Made by a program: the position numbers and the translations under genes. A model generated the notes under the pieces. The model was not told the origin of the DNA and did no database searches. It was given only the letters and a program-made list of their open reading frames with translations. This document shows, piece by piece, positions 33,844 to 42,932 of a stretch of DNA of 64,000 nt. Within the stretch, counting starts at the first letter, position 1, and the number at the start of each line of letters is the position of its first letter. Location of the stretch: contig NZ_CP040018.1 of the NCBI RefSeq assembly GCF_005280255.1, forward strand, positions 4,216,001 through 4,280,000. Reading direction: 5' to 3'. The stretch comes from Arthrobacter sp. 24S4-2 (GTDB taxonomy: Bacteria > Actinomycetota > Actinomycetes > Actinomycetales > Micrococcaceae).

Positions 33844-34683
33844 CTAACGCGCGCTGAAAGCTCCCTGCCGGCAGAGCTCCAGTACCCCCAGCACCTCGGC
33901 CACCATCCGCTGGGGGTGATTGACGACGTCGTCATAGCCGTACCGGAGGCCCAGGCGTCCGCCGATGACGGTGGTGTTGTTGCGCTTCCGATCCTTCTTC
34001 ACTTGACGGGGCTCCAAATGCGAGCGGCCGTCGGTTTCCACCACAAGGCATTCCTCCACCAGGAAGTCCACCTCGCCCACGCCCGGAAGCTCCACATGCA
34101 TACGAACGTGGAGGCCTGCCCGCCGGAAGTGGTAGTTGGCCAGCACCTCGAGGATCGAGTCCGCCCGAGGGATCACGCTGTCCAGGACGGCCCTTGCACG
34201 GGCATTGCGGTTTCCAGGCAGCTTGCGGCGCAGGAACTCCACGGTGATGTCTCCCCGCTGGGCTGCGCACTGGAGCATCACCAACGCCTCCACCTCCGGC
34301 AGGCAGCGCAGGGCGTGAATGAGCACGTCGGCCAATCCGGCGACGGGCAGCCACGGATGACGCGGATGGATGCATCTGCCATGTGTCAGCGTTCCGGGCG
34401 GCGTCACTTTGTGCGAGGGGCTCAGGTGAACGGTCCCCGCGTCATGCAGCGTCCATAGCCCGTAAGCAGGGGCAGCCGACAGGCACGTCAGCAGGGCGTT
34501 GTGGCCCAGCGCCTGCCCGCACACGCCGGCCTCGCCGGGCAGGCTGTAGATGCCCCGCCGGATTCGCACAATGCGCCCCGCGGCCAAAGCTTTGTCGCGG
34601 GCAGTGTGGGTAAATCCCGCCGCACGGAGTGCCGACGCCCTCGTTACCCCTGCCCGCGCGCGGAGGAAGGTCTCGATATCCAT
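33844..34683 (-). CDS. AbiEi-like winged-helix plus DUF559/Vsr-like nuclease-fold protein
   Basis: The N-terminal ~60 residues (ARAGVTRASALRAAGFTHTA, then IRRGIYSLPG) resemble the AbiEi-type antitoxin winged helix. The C-terminal part (GVGEVDFLVEECLVVETDGR, GLRYGYDDVVNHPQRMVAEV) resembles the DUF559 endonuclease-like core with its E/D-xD pattern. Proteins of this joint type are common, often solitary, in actinobacteria and lack a proven role. ATG 34683 (MDIETF) was chosen because the 44-codon extension upstream runs into repeat DNA. It is bracketed by two direct repeats. Confidence 0.75.
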   Translation of the reverse strand: MDIETFLRARAGVTRASALRAAGFTHTARDKALAAGRIVRIRRGIYSLPGEAGVCGQALGHNALLTCLSAAPAYGLWTLHDAGTVHLSPSHKVTPPGTLTHGRCIHPRHPWLPVAGLADVLIHALRCLPEVEALVMLQCAAQRGDITVEFLRRKLPGNRNARARAVLDSVIPRADSILEVLANYHFRRAGLHVRMHVELPGVGEVDFLVEECLVVETDGRSHLEPRQVKKDRKRNNTTVIGGRLGLRYGYDDVVNHPQRMVAEVLGVLELCRQGAFSAR

Positions 34684-34755
34684 GATTCCAAGGTGCCCCT
34701 GAGCCCGCGGAAGGGGCAGATCCGGGCATCTCCATGTGGACAACCCGGCCGTGGC

Positions 34756-34830
34756 GGGGCACTTCGACACGGACACGCCGACTCCCAGCCCCGGAATGCC
34801 CATCCCGCGCCTCAATGTGCCCCACGACGG
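34756..34830. repeat. Direct repeat copy B flanking the AbiEi/DUF559 gene
   Basis: The first 25 bp (GGGGCACTTCGACACGGACA plus 5) and the last 14 bp (GTGCCCCACGACGG) are identical to copy A; the middle differs. Same orientation, about 990 bp apart start to start. The gene start lies 73 bp inside the bracket. Confidence 0.75.
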
Positions 34831-34979
34831 ACGACAGCCACCAATCCGGCGGAGCGGCCAGGCAGCCCCAAGACGTGTGACACGCCTATTAACATCAAGA
34901 TTCGCGTTTGTGACAAGGCTGTCATAGACTTATTCACGGATCCACTAAATGCCTCCGGTGGATCTGATGCGAACGGAGA
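34831..34979. other. AT-rich intergenic segment, no gene seen
   Basis: Between repeat B and the prenyl synthase terminator the DNA is less GC-rich than its surroundings (TATTAACATCAAGATTCGCG region near 34888). I find no credible open frame and no clear promoter. Confidence 0.4.
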
Positions 34980-35037
34980 AATGGCCCCGGTTCGATGCAG
35001 CGAATGACTCGTATTGCTGCAAAGAACCGGGGCCATT
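34980..35037. terminator. Hairpin downstream of the polyprenyl synthase gene
   Basis: Arms AATGGCCCCGGTTC (34980-34993) and its complement (35024-35037) enclose a 30-nt loop that can itself pair (GCAGC/GCTGC). It lies about 80 bp after the prenyl synthase stop. Confidence 0.7.
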
Positions 35038-35118
35038 CCGTTTAAGCTTTTGGGTTACGCACGACGGCGACAGCCCGGCCAGGCGGTCGGCACGCCACTG
35101 CGAGGCCCGCAGTCCGCC

Positions 35119-36222
35119 TTAGCTGGCGCGGTCCACCACGGCCAGCGCGAAGCTGGTCAGCGAATCCTTCACCACGCCTTCGGGCAGCGGGGCCAGTGCG
35201 GCGATGGCTTCGTCGGCCCAGGCACGCGCCACAACCCACGATTCCGCGGTGACCCGGTGGTCGCGCAGGCCTGCCACGGCGGCGGCGAGTGCCTCGTCCG
35301 AGGAAAGGTCGCCGTCGATCAGCTTCAGGAGTTCAACGGCGGACTGGTCACCCTCGGCGGCGGCGTTGCGGAGCAGCAGCACCGGCAGCGTGGGCACGCC
35401 TTCGCGCAAATCCGTTCCGGGGGACTTGCCGGACTTGACCTTGACGCCGGTGACATCGATGACGTCGTCGGCCAGCTGGAAGGCCACGCCGATCTTCTCG
35501 CCGTACTCCACCAAGTGCGGTTCGTAGGCTTCATCGGCACCGGCAAAGATGGCACCGAGCTGGCCGGAGGCTGCCACCAGCGATCCGGTCTTGTCCGCGA
35601 TGACGGACAGGTAGTGCTCCACGGGGTCCTCGTCGGGGCGGGGTCCCACGGTTTCGTGCAGCTGGCCCAGGCACAGCCGTTCGAAGGTGCGGGCCTGGAT
35701 CCCCAGTGCACGCGAGCCGAGCTCGGACACCAGGATGGACGCGCGGGCAAAGATCAGGTCGCCGGTGAGGACGGCCACGGAGTTGCCCCAGACTTCGTGG
35801 GCCGTGGGGGCGCCGCGACGGAACGGGGCCGAGTCCATCACGTCGTCGTGGTACAGCGTGGCCAGGTGGGTCAGCTCAACCACCACGGCCGCCTGCACCA
35901 CGGCCGGGCGCGAGGCGTCACCGAGGTGTGCGCAGAGCAGGGCCAGCAGCGGCCGGATGCGTTTTCCGCCGGCTTCCACCAGGTGACGCGACGTTGCATC
36001 AGCCAGGGGGTCGGAGTTGGCAATGGCCTCGCGGAGCTTCTTTTCCACGCGGGCCAGGTTGGTGGTGATGGCCGGACCCAGCTCGGGGTCCTCCGCGATG
36101 GCGGCGAAACCGGCGGGCAGCTGGAGTCCCGTGGCGATCGCGGTGGTGTTGGGCTCGGGCTCCCTGGCGTCCGGCAGGCCGTGTCCGGCGTGGGTCCAGC
36201 TGTGCTTGGCAGAGTTCGTCAC
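35119..36222 (-). CDS. Polyprenyl diphosphate synthase (menaquinone side chain)
   Basis: This trans-prenyl transferase extends farnesyl/geranylgeranyl diphosphate to the long side chain of menaquinone. The first Asp-rich motif is DDVMD (126-130) and the second DDVID (252-256), with GGKRIRPLLALL (~85-96). The ~35-residue N-terminal extension is unremarkable. Start GTG 36222. It is the last gene of a menG-menJ-prenyl synthase run with short gaps (9-11 bp), so a single transcript is likely. Confidence 0.92.
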   Translation of the reverse strand: MTNSAKHSWTHAGHGLPDAREPEPNTTAIATGLQLPAGFAAIAEDPELGPAITTNLARVEKKLREAIANSDPLADATSRHLVEAGGKRIRPLLALLCAHLGDASRPAVVQAAVVVELTHLATLYHDDVMDSAPFRRGAPTAHEVWGNSVAVLTGDLIFARASILVSELGSRALGIQARTFERLCLGQLHETVGPRPDEDPVEHYLSVIADKTGSLVAASGQLGAIFAGADEAYEPHLVEYGEKIGVAFQLADDVIDVTGVKVKSGKSPGTDLREGVPTLPVLLLRNAAAEGDQSAVELLKLIDGDLSSDEALAAAVAGLRDHRVTAESWVVARAWADEAIAALAPLPEGVVKDSLTSFALAVVDRAS

Positions 36223-36231
36223 GGGTTAACC

Positions 36232-37566
36232 CTAACTTTTTGTTGCGGAAACCGCGGATGTGTAGCTGGACGGGGACAGGGAGGTGTTGGACGTGGCAGG
36301 CACCAGCGCCTCCAGGAGTCTGATCACCCTGTCCTCGAAACCCTTGGCTGATTCATCCGTGACGTTGGCCATCAGCCGGACTACGAACTTCATGAGTGGG
36401 GGCACCGGCATGCCGGTCCGCAGGGCAAGCTTCATCACGGCAGGCTTGCCGATCACCGACGCGAAGGCCCGGCCCAAGGTGAAGTGGCTCCCCCACTGGC
36501 CGCGCACATAGTCGGCGTACCCCTTGTAGTGGAGGTCGGCGTCGTCGTTCGTCCATTTGGCGTAGCGGCTCTGCCAAGCGTTGTCATCGATGATGAATTC
36601 GGCCGCAAAGCGGGCGGATTCCATGGCGTAGGAGATGCCTTCGCCGTTGAACGGGGACACCATCCCGCCGGCGTCACCCAGGAGCAGCAGCCCAGGGTAG
36701 TAGTGCGGGGTGCGGTTGAAGCCCATGGGCAGCGCGGCGCCGCGGATTTCGCCCACCTGGTTTTCCGGCGTGAAACCCCATTCGGCGGGCATGCCGGCGG
36801 TCCATTCGCGGAGGACCTGCTTGTAATCGAGTTTGCCGAATTCCTTGGAGGAGTTCAGGATGCCCAGGCCCACGTTGGACGTGCCGTCGCCCACGCCGAA
36901 CACCCAGCCGTAGCCGGGCAGCAGCTTGCCGTCCCGGCCGGGAAGTTCCAGCCAGCCTTCCATCCAGTCGTCGTCGTGGCGGGGGCTCTGGAAATAGGTG
37001 CGCACGGCAACGCCCAGCGGGCGGTCGTCGCGCTTCTGGATGCCCACGGATACGGCGGTTCGGGACGAGTTTCCGTCCGCGGCCAGTACGACGTCGGCGT
37101 GGAAGTCGTGCGTCTGCCCCGTCTTCCGTCCGGACTCGTCAAGCAGCGCGGCGCGGACGCCGATGACCCGGCCGTCCTCCGACCGCAGGGCCTCAGTGAC
37201 GCTGTGCCCTTCCAGCAGGCGGGCGCCGGCGGACTCGGCGTGCCGGACGAGTTCCTCGTCGAAGCCCAGCCGGGTGCGGATCAGGCCGTACGTGGGGAAA
37301 TCGGAGACTTCCGGCCACGGGAGCTCAATGGTGCGGCCGCCGGCGATCAGTCGCAGGCCCTTGTTGCGACGCCAGCCGTTTTCCTCGGAGTGGGGCAGGC
37401 CCAGCTTCTGGATCTCGCGGACGGCTCGCGGGGTGAGGCCGTCGCCGCAGACTTTTTCGCGCGGGAAGGTGGTCTTTTCCAGCACCGTGACCTGGATGCC
37501 GGCCTTGGCGAGGTAGTAGGCGGCAGTGGACCCTGCGGGCCCGGCGCCGACGATCAGTACTTTCAC
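36232..37566 (-). CDS. menJ: Geranylgeranyl-reductase family flavoprotein (MenJ-like)
   Basis: The FAD-binding VGAGPAGSTAAYYLAKAGI starts at residue 6. The family motifs KVCGDGLTPRAVREIQKLGL and LLLGDAGGMVSPFNGEGISY follow. In mycobacteria MenJ saturates one isoprene unit of the menaquinone tail; the position between the prenyl synthase and menG makes the same role likely here. 444 aa, GTG start 37566. It sits 11 bp after menG and 9 bp before the prenyl synthase gene. Confidence 0.88.
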   Translation of the reverse strand: MKVLIVGAGPAGSTAAYYLAKAGIQVTVLEKTTFPREKVCGDGLTPRAVREIQKLGLPHSEENGWRRNKGLRLIAGGRTIELPWPEVSDFPTYGLIRTRLGFDEELVRHAESAGARLLEGHSVTEALRSEDGRVIGVRAALLDESGRKTGQTHDFHADVVLAADGNSSRTAVSVGIQKRDDRPLGVAVRTYFQSPRHDDDWMEGWLELPGRDGKLLPGYGWVFGVGDGTSNVGLGILNSSKEFGKLDYKQVLREWTAGMPAEWGFTPENQVGEIRGAALPMGFNRTPHYYPGLLLLGDAGGMVSPFNGEGISYAMESARFAAEFIIDDNAWQSRYAKWTNDDADLHYKGYADYVRGQWGSHFTLGRAFASVIGKPAVMKLALRTGMPVPPLMKFVVRLMANVTDESAKGFEDRVIRLLEALVPATSNTSLSPSSYTSAVSATKS

Positions 37567-37577
37567 GGCAGGATCGG

Positions 37578-38366
37578 CTAGCTCGCCGGCCGGGTGATGT
37601 TGCGGCGCAGCTTCGCCACGGGGCCGGTGTGCTTGGCGATGGCGGCGGCCCCGCCGTCGGGCGATGAACCAGCGGGCTTGTGGGCACGGTGGACGGCGAC
37701 GATACCGCCGCTGAGGTTGCGGTACGTGACCTTCTCCCAGCCTGATTCCTGCAGCCAGCCGGCCAGGTGGTCCTGGTCAGGCCACGCGCGGATGGACTCG
37801 GCGAGGTAAACGTAGGCGTCCGGGTTGGACGAGACCTTCACGGCGATGGCCGGCAGGGCGCGCATGAGGTATTCGGTGTACATGGTGCGCCACAGCGGGA
37901 CCACGGGCTGGGAGAACTCGGCGATCACCAGCTTGCCGCCGGGCTTGGTGACGCGCAGCATCTCGGCCAGGGCCTTCTTGGGCTCGTTGACGTTGCGCAG
38001 GCCGAAGGAGATGGTGGTGGCGTCGAAGGTGTTGTCCGCGAACGGCAGCCGGGTGGCGTCGCCGGCAATGAAGTTGATGTCCGGGCGGCGGCGCTTGCCC
38101 ACCTTGAGCATCCCGAGGGAGAAGTCGCAGGCGATGACGTCGATGCCCGCGTCTGCATAGGGCTCACTGGATGTGCCTGTTCCGGCTGCGAGGTCGAGCA
38201 CGCGCTGGCCGGCCCTCACATCCATGGCTTCAACGACGACCCTGCGCCAGCGGCGCGTCTGTCCCATGGACAGGACATCGTTCACGACGTCGTATTTGGG
38301 GGCGACGTCGTCAAACATCGTGGCTACTTCGTCCGGACGCTTATCCAAGGATGCTCGGTTCACCAT
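37578..38366 (-). CDS. menG: Demethylmenaquinone methyltransferase
   Basis: This SAM-dependent C-methyltransferase performs the last step of menaquinone synthesis. UbiE/MenG signatures are visible: YDVVNDVLSMGQTRRWRRVV, the SAM loop VLDLAAGTGTSS and FGLRNVNEPKKALAEMLRVT. 262 aa with a Pro/Ala-rich tail. ATG 38366. First gene of the three-gene unit, divergent from menF across a 145-bp promoter region. Confidence 0.95.
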   Translation of the reverse strand: MVNRASLDKRPDEVATMFDDVAPKYDVVNDVLSMGQTRRWRRVVVEAMDVRAGQRVLDLAAGTGTSSEPYADAGIDVIACDFSLGMLKVGKRRRPDINFIAGDATRLPFADNTFDATTISFGLRNVNEPKKALAEMLRVTKPGGKLVIAEFSQPVVPLWRTMYTEYLMRALPAIAVKVSSNPDAYVYLAESIRAWPDQDHLAGWLQESGWEKVTYRNLSGGIVAVHRAHKPAGSSPDGGAAAIAKHTGPVAKLRRNITRPAS

Positions 38367-38511
38367 GCCATTGTCTCAAATGTTGGGCGGACCCACGAAC
38401 CACGGCCCGCCCAGCGCGGCGGGCGGCCCGGCGAGGCCGTGGCGGTGCCTGTTACTTACCCTAGATCGCCCCCAATGCCGAGGTGATTCGGGGTAGTACT
38501 GTTATCCCATC

Positions 38512-39912
38512 ATGACGAGTACGTTCCGCACCTTGACAGTCCCACTGGATGGAAGATCATTCTCCGGGGGGCTGCCGTCATTTCTGGTCCGGGACGATGT
38601 CCTCTGCTGGACCCGCCGCGAAGCTGGCCTGGTGGGCTTCGGCGAGATCGCCCGCTTCACCGCCACGGGCCCCGAGCGCTTCCTCGAGGCCGACATCTGG
38701 TGGCGGCACCTGGTCCTCGAAGCCGACATCACCGACTCCGTTGAGTGTCCCGGCACCGGCCCGGTGGCGTTCGGCTCCTTCGCCTTCTCCAAGGTGTCCA
38801 CGCACCGTTCCCGGCTGATCGTCCCGGAGATTGTTGTGGGGGTCAGGGACGGCCGCGCCTGGCTCACCCAGTTAACGTTCGACGACGGCGAACTCACCGA
38901 GGCGGGCGCCCTCGCCGCCCTGGAACGCTGGGTGGACGGCGGCGCAGAGGACGACGGCGTTCTGGACGTCCTGGGCGACGGACCCGCAGCCTCAAGCGCC
39001 GACGTCGGGCTCCCCCCGGGCGGCCGTCCCGGCGGCGGGGTTGCCGCAGAGCCGGCTGCCGACGTCGTACCCAAACTCGAAACCGGATCGCTCAGCGAGC
39101 ATGACTGGATGGCGGCAGTGGCCGCGGGCGTCGCCGAGATCCGCACCGGGAAGCTGGAGAAGCTGGTGCTGGCCCGGGACGTCGTGGCCACGATTCCGGA
39201 GGGCGTGAACGCGGCGGAAATCCTGCGCCAGCTGGCCATCCGGTACCGCGAATGCTGGACCTACGGCGTTGACGGACTGGTGGGGTCCACCCCGGAAATG
39301 CTGATCCAGGTGGAGGGGCGCACCGCACAGGCGCGGGTCCTGGCAGGCACCCTGGACCGGCGCGACGCCGAGGGTATGGACGGTCCGCCGCTGGAGTTCG
39401 CCGAGCGCGTACTGGCCGGGTCCGAGAAACAGCGGCATGAGCACGAGATCGCCATCCAGTCCCTGACCACCCAGCTGGCACCGTTCTCCGAGGCCATGAA
39501 TGCGCACAGCGAACCGTTCATCCTGGAGCTACCCAACGTGTGGCACCTGGCATCGGATGTGAAGGCCGAGCTCACCGAGGTGGAGGGCCACGTGCCCACA
39601 TGCCTCGCGCTCATCAACGCGCTGCACCCCACTGCCGCCGTCTGCGGAACTCCCACCACTGTGGCGGGCGCCCTCATCCGCAAACTCGAACACATGGACC
39701 GCGGACCCTATGCAGGGCCGGTGGGCTGGCTGGACGCGGCCGGGAACGGCGAATGGGGCATTGCGCTGCGCGGCGCGGTGATCGAGGCGCCGGATTCGGT
39801 GCGGCTGTATGCCGGCTGCGGCATCGTGGAGGGCTCACAGCCCGAGGCTGAACTCGCGGAGACCTGGGCGAAGTTCCGTCCGATGCTCGAGTCCCTGGGC
39901 ATCAAGAGCTAG
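38512..39912 (+). CDS. menF: Isochorismate synthase
   Basis: It converts chorismate to isochorismate, the first committed step of menaquinone synthesis. The chorismate-binding fold shows LEKLVLARDVVATIPEG, VGSTPEMLIQVEGR, LINALHPTAAVCGTP and DRGPYAGPVGWLDAAGNGEW. 466 aa; the N-terminal ~180 residues are variable and contain a Gly/Pro-rich linker (~155-170). Divergent from menG. No anthranilate-synthase partner is near. Confidence 0.93.
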   Translation: MTSTFRTLTVPLDGRSFSGGLPSFLVRDDVLCWTRREAGLVGFGEIARFTATGPERFLEADIWWRHLVLEADITDSVECPGTGPVAFGSFAFSKVSTHRSRLIVPEIVVGVRDGRAWLTQLTFDDGELTEAGALAALERWVDGGAEDDGVLDVLGDGPAASSADVGLPPGGRPGGGVAAEPAADVVPKLETGSLSEHDWMAAVAAGVAEIRTGKLEKLVLARDVVATIPEGVNAAEILRQLAIRYRECWTYGVDGLVGSTPEMLIQVEGRTAQARVLAGTLDRRDAEGMDGPPLEFAERVLAGSEKQRHEHEIAIQSLTTQLAPFSEAMNAHSEPFILELPNVWHLASDVKAELTEVEGHVPTCLALINALHPTAAVCGTPTTVAGALIRKLEHMDRGPYAGPVGWLDAAGNGEWGIALRGAVIEAPDSVRLYAGCGIVEGSQPEAELAETWAKFRPMLESLGIKS

Positions 39913-40095
39913 AGCCTCAGGGAATACGGCTGCAGAGTCCGGGATTCCAGACAATGACCGTTCGGCGAGGCTTGATTTCAGGGGTATTTTGGTTATCCAA
40001 TAGTAAAACTAAGTTTCATGTGACGCACATCTCGTGTTCGGCGTTACACTATAAGCCGCTTTAATACCGCATACCCCTGCAACAAAAGGTAAGAA
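39913..40095 (+). promoter_or_regulatory. Promoter region of the amino-acid ABC operon
   Basis: This 183-bp gap becomes AT-rich from about 39990. GTTACACTATAAG at about 40044-40056 is a reasonable -10 region. AAAAGGTAAG precedes the first gene. No terminator for menF is obvious. Confidence 0.4.
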
Positions 40096-41043
40096 ATGCA
40101 GACTTCCCGCACCCTCCTGGGCAGCTCCAAGCTGACGGCCGCAACCATCATCGCCATTGGCGCGCTGGCCCTTTCAGGCTGTACAAATGCCTCGGAAACT
40201 GGCCCGTCAAGTGCCCCCACTGCTTCCGGCAGCGCAAGTTTCGACCCCGCCAGCATCAAGAAAGACGATGCTTTGGCGGCCATGGTTCCCGCGGCGATCA
40301 AGTCCAAGGGCACCATCACGGTCGGGTCGGACACCAGCTACGCCCCCGCCGAGTTCCTGGGAACGGACGGCCAGACCCCCGTGGGCTACGACGTCGACAT
40401 CGCCAAGGCGATCGGAGCAACGCTCGGCCTCAAGGTCCAGGTCCAGACCTCCGAGTTCACGGGCATCCTTCCGGCACTGGGTCCGAAGTACGATCTCGGC
40501 ATCTCCTCGTTCACTATCAACCCCGAGCGGTTGAGCGCAGTGAACATGGTCAGCTACTTCAACGCCGGCACCGCCTGGGCCGTCCAGAAGGGCAACCCGA
40601 AGAAGTTCTCCCTCGACGACGTCTGCGGCAAGTCCGTTGGCGTCCAGACCGGGACCGTGCAGGAAGATCCCGACCTTGCCGAGCGCAACAAGAAGTGCGC
40701 TGCCGATGGCAAGCAGCCCATCAACATTGTCACGCTGAAGAACCAGACGGATGTGACCACGCGCCTGGTAAACGGCAGCATCGACGCCATGGCCGCCGAC
40801 TCCCCCATCATCGGCTACGCCATGACCCAGACCAACGGCCAGCTGGAGAAGCTGGGTGACGTCTACGATTCCGCCCCACAGGGCATCGCCGTCGCCAAGT
40901 CGGATACAGCCTGGGCGGATGTCATCCAGAAGACCGTCACGAAGCTCATGGAAGACGGCTCCTACAAGAAGATCCTTGAGGGCTGGGGCAACGCCGAAGG
41001 CGCCATCACCAAGTCCGAGGTCAACCCGGCGGCCAAGTCTTGA
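40096..41043 (+). CDS. Polar amino-acid-type ABC transporter substrate-binding lipoprotein
   Basis: The lipobox ALSGC places the modified cysteine at residue 29. The mature protein has the bacterial SBP family 3 pattern: KGTITVGSDTSYAPAEFLGT, VGYDVDIAKAIGATLGLKVQ and YDLGISSFTINPERLSAVNM. It should bind an amino acid or related cation outside the membrane. 315 aa. It is first in a three-gene operon with permease and ATPase. Ligand not readable. Confidence 0.9.
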   Translation: MQTSRTLLGSSKLTAATIIAIGALALSGCTNASETGPSSAPTASGSASFDPASIKKDDALAAMVPAAIKSKGTITVGSDTSYAPAEFLGTDGQTPVGYDVDIAKAIGATLGLKVQVQTSEFTGILPALGPKYDLGISSFTINPERLSAVNMVSYFNAGTAWAVQKGNPKKFSLDDVCGKSVGVQTGTVQEDPDLAERNKKCAADGKQPINIVTLKNQTDVTTRLVNGSIDAMAADSPIIGYAMTQTNGQLEKLGDVYDSAPQGIAVAKSDTAWADVIQKTVTKLMEDGSYKKILEGWGNAEGAITKSEVNPAAKS

Positions 41044-41078
41044 CTCTTCCCGTAACCGACAATAAGTCAGGTGCACAC

Positions 41079-42050
41079 ATGGACCGCCATCAGCAGCATG
41101 AGGGCGCACCGGTATTGAACAAGGCCGTACCGGTGCGGCATCCCGGCCGCTGGATCAGCGCCGTCGTCATTCTGGGCGTCGTGGCGCTGTTCCTTCAGAG
41201 CCTGGTCACCAACCCCAACTTCCGCTGGGACATCGTGGGGACTTACATCCTTGATGTCAAGGTGGTCCAGGGCGTTGGCTGGACCCTCCTGCTGACCGTT
41301 ACGTCCATGGCCCTGGCCATCATCCTGGCCATCCTCCTGGCGTTCATGCGCCAGTCGGACAATCCGATCTTCCGCTGGTCCAGCTGGGTCTGGGTCTGGT
41401 TCTTCCGTGGAACCCCTGTGTACACCCAGCTGGTGTTCTGGGGCCTGATCTCCGTCCTGTACCCCAAGATCGCCGCGGGAGTCCCGTTCGGACCCGAACT
41501 GTTCAGCGTGGACACAAGTACGATCGTCACGGCCACCGCGGCCGCCATCCTGGGCCTGGGCCTCAACGAATCCGCTTACCTGGCGGAAATCTTCCGGGCA
41601 GGCCTCAAGTCCGTGGACCGCGGGCAGATGGAGGCGGCCGAGGCCCTGGGCATGGGCAAGACCAAGATCATGTGGCGGATCATCCTGCCGCAGGCAATGC
41701 GGATAATCGTGCCGCCCACGGGCAACGAGACGATTGGCATGCTGAAGACGACGTCCCTGGTCCTCGCCGTACCCTTCACGCTGGACCTGACGTTCGCCAC
41801 TAATGCGCTGGCCAACCGCACATATCTTCCCGTTCCGCTGCTGATCGTCGCCGCCATCTGGTACCTCGTTATCACCAGCATCCTGATGGTTGGACAGCAC
41901 TTCATCGAGGCCTACTACGGCAAGGGCGTGGACAACCTGGCCCCTGCCACGATCAACCCGGCCGCCGCCAAGGCTGCCGCGGCGGTGGCCCCGAGTGCCG
42001 TCTCCGAGCCGGCACTGAAGATGGACTTCCCCGAGGAGGAGGCAAATTGA
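41079..42050 (+). CDS. Amino-acid ABC transporter permease (HAAT/PAAT family)
   Basis: The 323-aa membrane protein begins with a basic cytoplasmic stretch, then about five helices. The ATPase-docking EAA loop is MEAAEALGMGKTKIMWRIIL. WFFRGTPVYTQLVFWG is the usual signature of polar amino-acid permeases. I take ATG 41079 (after AGGTG) as the start; a TTG at 41040 overlapping the previous stop is also possible. The Ala-rich C-terminal tail (~30 residues) is unusual. TTGA overlap with the ATPase gene. Confidence 0.88.
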   Translation: MDRHQQHEGAPVLNKAVPVRHPGRWISAVVILGVVALFLQSLVTNPNFRWDIVGTYILDVKVVQGVGWTLLLTVTSMALAIILAILLAFMRQSDNPIFRWSSWVWVWFFRGTPVYTQLVFWGLISVLYPKIAAGVPFGPELFSVDTSTIVTATAAAILGLGLNESAYLAEIFRAGLKSVDRGQMEAAEALGMGKTKIMWRIILPQAMRIIVPPTGNETIGMLKTTSLVLAVPFTLDLTFATNALANRTYLPVPLLIVAAIWYLVITSILMVGQHFIEAYYGKGVDNLAPATINPAAAKAAAAVAPSAVSEPALKMDFPEEEAN

Positions 42051-42823
42051 CGGTCACCGCAGAGAAACCGCTGGTTAAGATCGAAGGCCTTCACAAGTAC
42101 TACGGGCAGCACCACGTGCTGCGCGGCATCGACATGACCGTCAACCAGGGTGAGGTGTCGGTGGTGATCGGGCCTTCCGGTTCCGGCAAGTCCACCATGT
42201 TGCGCTGCGTCAATCTGTTGGAGACCATCAGTGCCGGCCGCATTTCCGTTGGAGGCCAGCTCATCGGCTACCGCGAGATCAACGGCAAGCTGCACGATCT
42301 CAAGACCAAGGAAATCGCTGCCCAGCGCCGCGAGATCGGCATGGTCTTCCAGCGCTTCAACCTGTTCCCGCACAAGACAGCGCTGCAGAACATCATGGAA
42401 GCTCCGGTCCAGGTCAAAGGCCAGTCGAAGGCCGCTGCGCAGAAACGGGCCCTGGAACTGCTGGAGCGCGTGGGGCTCGGCGAGCGTGCCGGCCACTATC
42501 CGTCCCAGCTGTCCGGGGGCCAGCAGCAGCGTGTTGCAATTGCCCGGGCACTGGCCATGGATCCGGAACTCATGCTCTTCGATGAGCCCACGTCTGCGCT
42601 GGACCCGGAACTGGTGGGCGACGTCCTGAATGTCATGAAGGACCTCGCCAAGTCGGGCATGACCATGATCGTCGTGACCCACGAAATCGGCTTCGCCCGC
42701 GAGGTTGGTGACCGCCTTACTTTCATGGACGGCGGCATGGTGGTTGAGTCCGGCGATCCCCGGGAAATCATCGCCAACCCCCAGCACGCCCGTACCAAAG
42801 AGTTCCTGGGCCGCGTGCTCTAG
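42047..42823 (+). CDS. Amino-acid ABC transporter ATP-binding protein (GlnQ-like)
   Basis: 258 aa with Walker A GPSGSGKSTML, Q-loop GMVFQRFNLFPHKTALQNIM, signature LSGGQQQRVAIARALAMD and Walker B LMLFDEPTSALDPEL. It starts at TTG 42047 with GAGGAGG upstream and overlaps the permease stop by 4 bp. It drives uptake by the preceding two proteins. A near-perfect palindromic terminator follows within 25 bp. Confidence 0.92.
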   Translation: MTVTAEKPLVKIEGLHKYYGQHHVLRGIDMTVNQGEVSVVIGPSGSGKSTMLRCVNLLETISAGRISVGGQLIGYREINGKLHDLKTKEIAAQRREIGMVFQRFNLFPHKTALQNIMEAPVQVKGQSKAAAQKRALELLERVGLGERAGHYPSQLSGGQQQRVAIARALAMDPELMLFDEPTSALDPELVGDVLNVMKDLAKSGMTMIVVTHEIGFAREVGDRLTFMDGGMVVESGDPREIIANPQHARTKEFLGRVL

Positions 42824-42840
42824 ACGGAATCGCTTGCCTG

Positions 42841-42890
42841 CAAAAAAAGGCGGCCGCCGCGTGTATACACGCGGCGGCCGCCTTTGTTTG
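42841..42890. terminator. 40-bp perfect palindrome terminator
   Basis: 42846-42885 is a perfect palindrome with 20-nt arms (AAAGGCGGCCGCCGCGTGTA and its complement), bounded by A7 on one side and TTTGTTT on the other. It acts for both the ABC operon and the convergent menD. Confidence 0.9.
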
Positions 42891-42932
42891 TGCGGGGTTT
42901 GTGCTGTGCGGGTCGGCCTTATGACCTGACAG

